DNA of 24,407 nucleotides. It comes from JAVKSM01 sp039583705 (GTDB lineage Bacteria > Actinomycetota > Actinomycetes > Mycobacteriales > Pseudonocardiaceae). The translations under genes were made by a program, and so were the position numbers. The notes under the pieces are model-generated. The model was given only the letters and a program-made list of their open reading frames with translations, was not told the DNA's origin and did no database searches. The DNA is taken from assembly GCA_039583705.1 (NCBI GenBank), contig JAVKSM010000040.1, positions 1 through 24,407 on the forward strand. The letters are read 5' to 3'. Of the stretch, positions 21,390 to 24,407 are shown one piece after another. Positions within the stretch are counted from its first letter, which is position 1. Every line of letters starts with the position of its first letter.

Positions 21390-23626
21390 CACCCTTCGAC
21401 GAGCAGGTTCACCGAGGTGATCCGGTGTAGCAGGAACCGCAGCGGCACCCGGCCGTCCGGGTCCAACCCCTCCAGCACTCCGCCGCCTACCCGCAGTGGT
21501 CGCACCACGCGCCGACTGGCCACGCCGTGGGCGTCCACCAAGGAGACGAGGACGTCGCGCCCGGCGCGGATGGCCTCGGCCAGCACCGCTCTCGGGGTGG
21601 AGGCCGGGGCTGGCGAGACGGTTGGCCGGCGGCCCGGGTAGTGGTCGGCGGCCGGCGCCCGATCCCCGGCCCGGATGGTCGCGACGACCACCTTCGCCTG
21701 CTCGGCGGACAGCACCGGCACGACAGGTCGGGTGGGGGCGGCCGGCCGGGCCCGGATCCGGCGGCCGGGCGGCCGCAGGTCGACCACGTGCCCGGCCGGA
21801 TCCTCGGCGACCGGGGCGTGGCCCTCGGCGCGCAGCCCGTCCACCACCTCGACCAGCGGCAGCGGGCTGACCAGCACGGTGGGGGCGATGCGGCGCAGCT
21901 CCAGGCGGGTGCCGGCCGCACTCGCCGCGACCTCGGCCAGCAGCGCCGGGTCGTCGCTGCGCAGGAAGGAACCGGCCGACCCGCCGCGCAGCCGGCCGTG
22001 CCGGCGCGCCATGTCATCGACGAGGTAGGACAGCGCCTGCGGGACCGGTGTCGCGGATCGCGTCCGAAACAGCTCGTGCAGCTCGGCGGCGCTGCGCCCG
22101 GCGTCCAGCGCGCGCCGCACGCCGGCCTCAGTGATCCGGTAGACAGTGGCGGCACCCGTCGACTCCACCTCGCCGAGCCGGGCCATCTCGGCAGCCAGGG
22201 CAGGCTCCAGCGGCCCGGGCGCCACTGCGGTGAGGTCGGCCTGCAGCAGTACGTGGTCCACCGGCGGCGGCAGCATCGCGGCCAGCGCGGCGGCCGGGTC
22301 GGCGTCGGACAGCAGCGCGCGACCCGCCGAGCTCAGCGCGTCGAGCGCCACCACACCGAGCGCGGTGGCCTCGGCGAGCGTCGTGTCAACGATCTCCTCG
22401 CGGCGCCGACCACCGGTCCGTGGCGCCCGCCAGGCCAGTTGCGCCGACAGCTCGCACGCCGTGGTGACGCCGTGGCCAGGTGGCAGCTCCGCCAGCGTCG
22501 CGAGCACCCGGCGCCGCTGGCGGGGCGCCAGCGGCCGGCGCAGCTCGGGGCAGAGCGGGCCGAGTGGCCGACCGGACTCGTCGCGCTGCCCCACCAGGGC
22601 CGGCAGCCGGGGCAGTTCGAGCCAGGCCCGGGCGAGCGCGTGCCAGCGCTGTCCCGGCAGGGCGAGCAACCAACGATCGACGAGCGTCGTGGGCACCCAC
22701 TCCGGCTCGCCGCCGTCGCTCTCGGCGGCCAGGCCGGCACCGACGACGATCTCGAGGAGCAGCGCCGCGGTCCGCTCGTCGACCGCCACGTCCCGGGCGA
22801 CCCGCCGCAGCTCGCGTATCCCGAGCCCCCCCGAACGCAGCACGCCGGGCGGGTCCCGCGACCAGGCGGCGAGCACGGTTTCGACGCGGTGGAGCAGCAG
22901 GAGTACCTCGCCGGCGGCGCTGGCGTCGACCGCGGCGACCGTGTTGTCCCTCGTGGCAGGCTTCGGCTCGGTGACGGGGACCGTCCCGAGCGGCGCGCCG
23001 TCGCGCAGCGCCAGCCCGACCTGCCGCGGCAGCTCCACCGTCTCGGGATCCAGCCGCGACAGCAGGCCCCGGGCCAGAAGCCGGCCCACCGGCGAGTCGG
23101 GCCGGGTGGCTCGGCTGCGGCCCACCGGACCGTCGGCGGCCAACGCCTCGAGCACTCGGCGCTGCTCCGCCGACGTGCCGGCCAGCAGCTCGCCGACGTC
23201 GAGGCCGGCGAGCGCCGGGGAGGGCCTGCCGAGGGCGCCGGGGTAGCGGCCCACGACGTCGCGCACCGCCGGTAGGACCGCGAGCGTGGTGTCCTCTCCC
23301 CAGACCAGGGCGCGTGCCCGCAGCAACCCGAGAGCGGCTTCGGTCCGGTGCGAGGGCACCGCGGGGCCGAGCGTGTGGTCCAAGTCCTGCCGCGACACCG
23401 CTGCCAGGTCCGCGTCCAGCAGGACCAGCGCTTCGAGCACGGCGAGGGTGAAGGCGTCGAGGTCGTCGCATGCCCGGCTCACCGAGGCGCGGATCCCCGC
23501 CCGGGTGGCGAGCACGCTGCTGTCGGCGGGGATCGGGACGGCGAGGTCGGGCCGGGTGCGCAACAGCTCCCCGAGCGCGGCGTCGTCCCTGGCGCGTAAC
23601 CAGTTGAGGAAGGAGGTGCCGGGCAT
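21389..23626 (-). CDS. Helicase-associated protein with XPB-like and WYL-like domains (Rv0862c-like)
   Basis: A 745-residue protein without Walker motifs, so not itself a helicase. FLNWLRARDDAALGELLRTR at the N-terminus is typical of the family. The central part is Leu/Ala/Arg-rich and helical (winged-helix-like repeats). Around residues 490-600 the helicase-associated (Helicase_C_3-type) block is clear: DHVLLQADLTAVAPGPLEPA, YRITEAGVRRALDAGRSAAE and PQALSYLVDDMARRHGRLRG. The last 65 residues (VSLVDAHGVASRRVVRPLRV, FLLHRITSVNLLVEG) resemble a WYL fold. The start is ATG 23624-23626, or the GTG one codon earlier; there is no Shine-Dalgarno, and TACCGT nearby suggests a leaderless mRNA. Expected to work with the XPB helicase in DNA repair, by conserved neighbourhood only. 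Confidence 0.9.
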   Translation of the reverse strand: MPGTSFLNWLRARDDAALGELLRTRPDLAVPIPADSSVLATRAGIRASVSRACDDLDAFTLAVLEALVLLDADLAAVSRQDLDHTLGPAVPSHRTEAALGLLRARALVWGEDTTLAVLPAVRDVVGRYPGALGRPSPALAGLDVGELLAGTSAEQRRVLEALAADGPVGRSRATRPDSPVGRLLARGLLSRLDPETVELPRQVGLALRDGAPLGTVPVTEPKPATRDNTVAAVDASAAGEVLLLLHRVETVLAAWSRDPPGVLRSGGLGIRELRRVARDVAVDERTAALLLEIVVGAGLAAESDGGEPEWVPTTLVDRWLLALPGQRWHALARAWLELPRLPALVGQRDESGRPLGPLCPELRRPLAPRQRRRVLATLAELPPGHGVTTACELSAQLAWRAPRTGGRRREEIVDTTLAEATALGVVALDALSSAGRALLSDADPAAALAAMLPPPVDHVLLQADLTAVAPGPLEPALAAEMARLGEVESTGAATVYRITEAGVRRALDAGRSAAELHELFRTRSATPVPQALSYLVDDMARRHGRLRGGSAGSFLRSDDPALLAEVAASAAGTRLELRRIAPTVLVSPLPLVEVVDGLRAEGHAPVAEDPAGHVVDLRPPGRRIRARPAAPTRPVVPVLSAEQAKVVVATIRAGDRAPAADHYPGRRPTVSPAPASTPRAVLAEAIRAGRDVLVSLVDAHGVASRRVVRPLRVGGGVLEGLDPDGRVPLRFLLHRITSVNLLVEG

Positions 23627-23631
23627 CACGG

Positions 23632-23637
23632 TCAACG
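23632..23637 (-). promoter_or_regulatory. Possible leaderless-type -10 of the helicase-associated gene
   Basis: Minus-strand hexamer TACCGT lies 5-8 bases before the GTG/ATG start pair. Together with the lack of a ribosome site this suggests transcription starts at or next to the start codon. No -35 box is evident. Confidence 0.4.
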
Positions 23638-23651
23638 GTATCCGGCGGCGC

Positions 23652-23671
23652 CCGCACCCTGGAGGGTGCGG
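23652..23671. promoter_or_regulatory. Perfect palindrome between divergent genes
   Basis: Arms CCGCACCCT (23652-23660) and AGGGTGCGG (23663-23671) around GG. It sits midway between the putative minus-strand -10 (TACCGT) and CACAAT (23672-23677), a -10-like hexamer for the plus-strand small gene. It looks like a dimer operator able to control both genes. Confidence 0.55.
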
Positions 23672-23729
23672 CACAATGGACCAAGACCGCCGGCCGCAGG
23701 GCCGCCCGGCTCTCAGGAGGACAAGGACC

Positions 23730-23921
23730 GTGGCCAGCACCCCCATGCCCCGCTCGGAGCGCACCGACCCGGACTGGCCGGACCTGCCGGACGGTGCCCA
23801 CCCGGTCAGCGAGCTGATCAGCTCCAACCAGGGGGCGAGCTCGCCCTTCGGCGACATCGAGTTCCCGCTGCCGGCAGACCAGCTTGCGTACCGCCACCCG
23901 GTGACGGAGATCAACCGCTAG
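23730..23921 (+). CDS. Small conserved-type hypothetical protein (Rv0863-like position)
   Basis: A 63-residue hydrophilic, acidic and Pro-rich protein: RSERTDPDWPDLPDGAHPVS, ELISSNQGASSPFGDIEFPL, PADQLAYRHPVTEINR. No membrane segment, Cys or known domain is visible. The start is GTG 23730-23732, nine bases after a strong AGGAGG, which makes it a real gene rather than a chance frame. It is divergent from the helicase-associated gene across the palindrome, the same position as Rv0863 beside Rv0862c. I do not know its function; co-regulation with the DNA-repair partner is inferred from position. Confidence 0.82.
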   Translation: MASTPMPRSERTDPDWPDLPDGAHPVSELISSNQGASSPFGDIEFPLPADQLAYRHPVTEINR

Positions 23922-24074
23922 GGCGTGGGAGACCTTCGCCGCCTGCCTGGTCGAGTGTAGTGTCTCGCTATTGATTTTTCACTTTCGGGAGGGCGACTCT
24001 GCGCGCGACGGGTAGCAGACAGAAGATTTACCGGACACGCCTCAGCTGCCTGCCGGTACCGGCTGCGCCAGCCC

Positions 24075-24080
24075 TACCGT
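24075..24080 (+). promoter_or_regulatory. Leaderless-type -10 for the MobA-like gene
   Basis: TACCGT (fits TANNNT) ends exactly six bases before ATG 24087, placing the predicted transcript start on the A of the start codon. There is no Shine-Dalgarno. A perfect 12-bp palindrome GCCGGTACCGGC (24052-24063) lies just upstream at the -35 position and may be an operator. The interval 23922-24086 has an unusually AT-rich patch at 23968-23987 but no gene. Confidence 0.6.
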
Positions 24081-24086
24081 AGTGAG

Positions 24087-24407
24087 ATGGCAGAAGTTGC
24101 GGGGCTCCTGCTGGCGGCCGGCGCGGGGCGGCGCATGGGCAGGCCGAAGGCGCTGGTCGAGCTCGACGGCGAGCCGCTGGTGCGCCGGGCGCTGCGGGCG
24201 CTGGCCGACGGCGGCTGTGCGCCGCTGCTCGTCGTGCTCGGCGCGGCGGCCGGGGAGGTGCGCCGGCTGCTGCCGGACGGGGTCCGGGTCGTGCCCGCAA
24301 CGGACTGGCAGCAGGGCATGGGGGCCTCGCTGCGGGCCGGGCTGGCCGCGCTGGCCGCGCTGACCCCGGTCCCGCACGCGGCGGTCGTGCACCTGGTCGA
24401 CCTGCCC
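24087..24407 (+). CDS. MobA/MocA-like molybdenum cofactor nucleotidyltransferase, N-terminal part (3' end outside window)
   Basis: The 107 residues seen begin MAEVAGLLLAAGAGRRMGRP and continue KALVELDGEPLVRRALRALA. LLAAGxGxRMGxPK is the nucleotide-binding loop of MobA-like NTP transferases, and WQQGMGASLRAGLAAL plus VVHLVDLP (metal-binding Asp) fit the MocA/molybdenum cofactor cytidylyltransferase branch rather than sugar nucleotidyltransferases. It would attach CMP (or GMP) to molybdopterin. The start ATG 24087-24089 is set by the leaderless-type promoter. The gene runs off the window, so the C-terminal domain cannot be judged. With moeA upstream it makes two molybdenum-cofactor genes in the window. 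Confidence 0.88.
   Translation, partial: MAEVAGLLLAAGAGRRMGRPKALVELDGEPLVRRALRALADGGCAPLLVVLGAAAGEVRRLLPDGVRVVPATDWQQGMGASLRAGLAALAALTPVPHAAVVHLVDLP

Noticed and set aside
21527..23275. Open frame of over 580 codons on the plus strand opposite the helicase-associated gene
   Set aside because: It is an antisense shadow of high-GC coding sequence. The minus-strand frame has recognisable domains and the plus frame has Gln/Arg/His-rich nonsense.
1..24407. tRNA, rRNA, CRISPR, intact insertion sequence, attachment site
   Set aside because: No cloverleaf-like segment, regularly spaced repeat, transposase or integrase motif, or paired target duplication was recognised on reading both strands.

Overview
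The window is very GC-rich, uses GTG starts freely and carries actinobacterial marker genes: a DUF3263 protein beside a VirR/LytR_C protein, an XPB-type helicase, a conservon (cvnABCD), a DUF574-type methyltransferase remnant, and CIRCE-controlled groEL without groES. It is a piece of an actinomycete chromosome. From memory, the backbone order (thiG; thiD-thiC; def/DUF3263/VirR; pssA-psd-moeA; groEL2) matches Mycobacterium tuberculosis Rv0417-Rv0440. The XPB helicase, its helicase-associated partner and a small divergent gene match Rv0861c-Rv0863. This suggests a mycobacterial, pseudonocardial or Frankia-like relative. No species can be named from the sequence alone.

Layout. 1-417: 3' end of thiG, with a perfect hairpin over its stop. 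About 589-1022: decayed methionyl-tRNA synthetase fragment. 1059-3685 (minus): thiamine operon, TPP riboswitch-thiC-thiD. 3963-4938 (minus): cytosolic HtrA-like protease with a near-consensus promoter that overlaps the end of a decayed MFS transporter (4916-5524). 5571-7325: def (minus) divergent from a DUF3263 gene and a VirR-like membrane protein (plus). 7404-7891: methyltransferase pseudogene. 8070-11403 (minus): pssA, psd (adjacent) and moeA. 11509-13747 (plus): cold-shock protein, two CIRCE operators, groEL, terminator. 13808-13939: short YccF-like remnant. 13953-15638 (minus): XPB helicase. 16253-21132 (plus): conservon cvnA-cvnB-cvnC-cvnD, with long low-complexity additions in CvnA and CvnC. 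21389-23626 (minus): helicase-associated/WYL-like protein, divergent from a 63-residue conserved-type small protein across a perfect palindrome. 24087-24407 (plus): start of a MobA/MocA-like nucleotidyltransferase with a leaderless-type promoter.

How the genes work together. ThiG, ThiC and ThiD supply the thiazole and pyrimidine halves of thiamine, and the riboswitch senses the end product. Psd and PssA make phosphatidylethanolamine in two steps from CDP-diacylglycerol. MoeA and the MobA-like enzyme belong to molybdenum-cofactor synthesis. XPB and the helicase-associated protein are a likely DNA-repair pair, here separated by the conservon, a membrane-kinase/roadblock/GTPase signalling module.

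The most notable patterns are four or five reading frames with deletion scars sitting between intact backbone genes, a conservon with unusually enlarged CvnA and CvnC, and a set of precise regulatory architectures (double CIRCE on the groEL promoter, promoter inside the MFS remnant, divergent palindrome, leaderless-type starts). I found no CRISPR array, tRNA, rRNA, intact insertion sequence or phage module.
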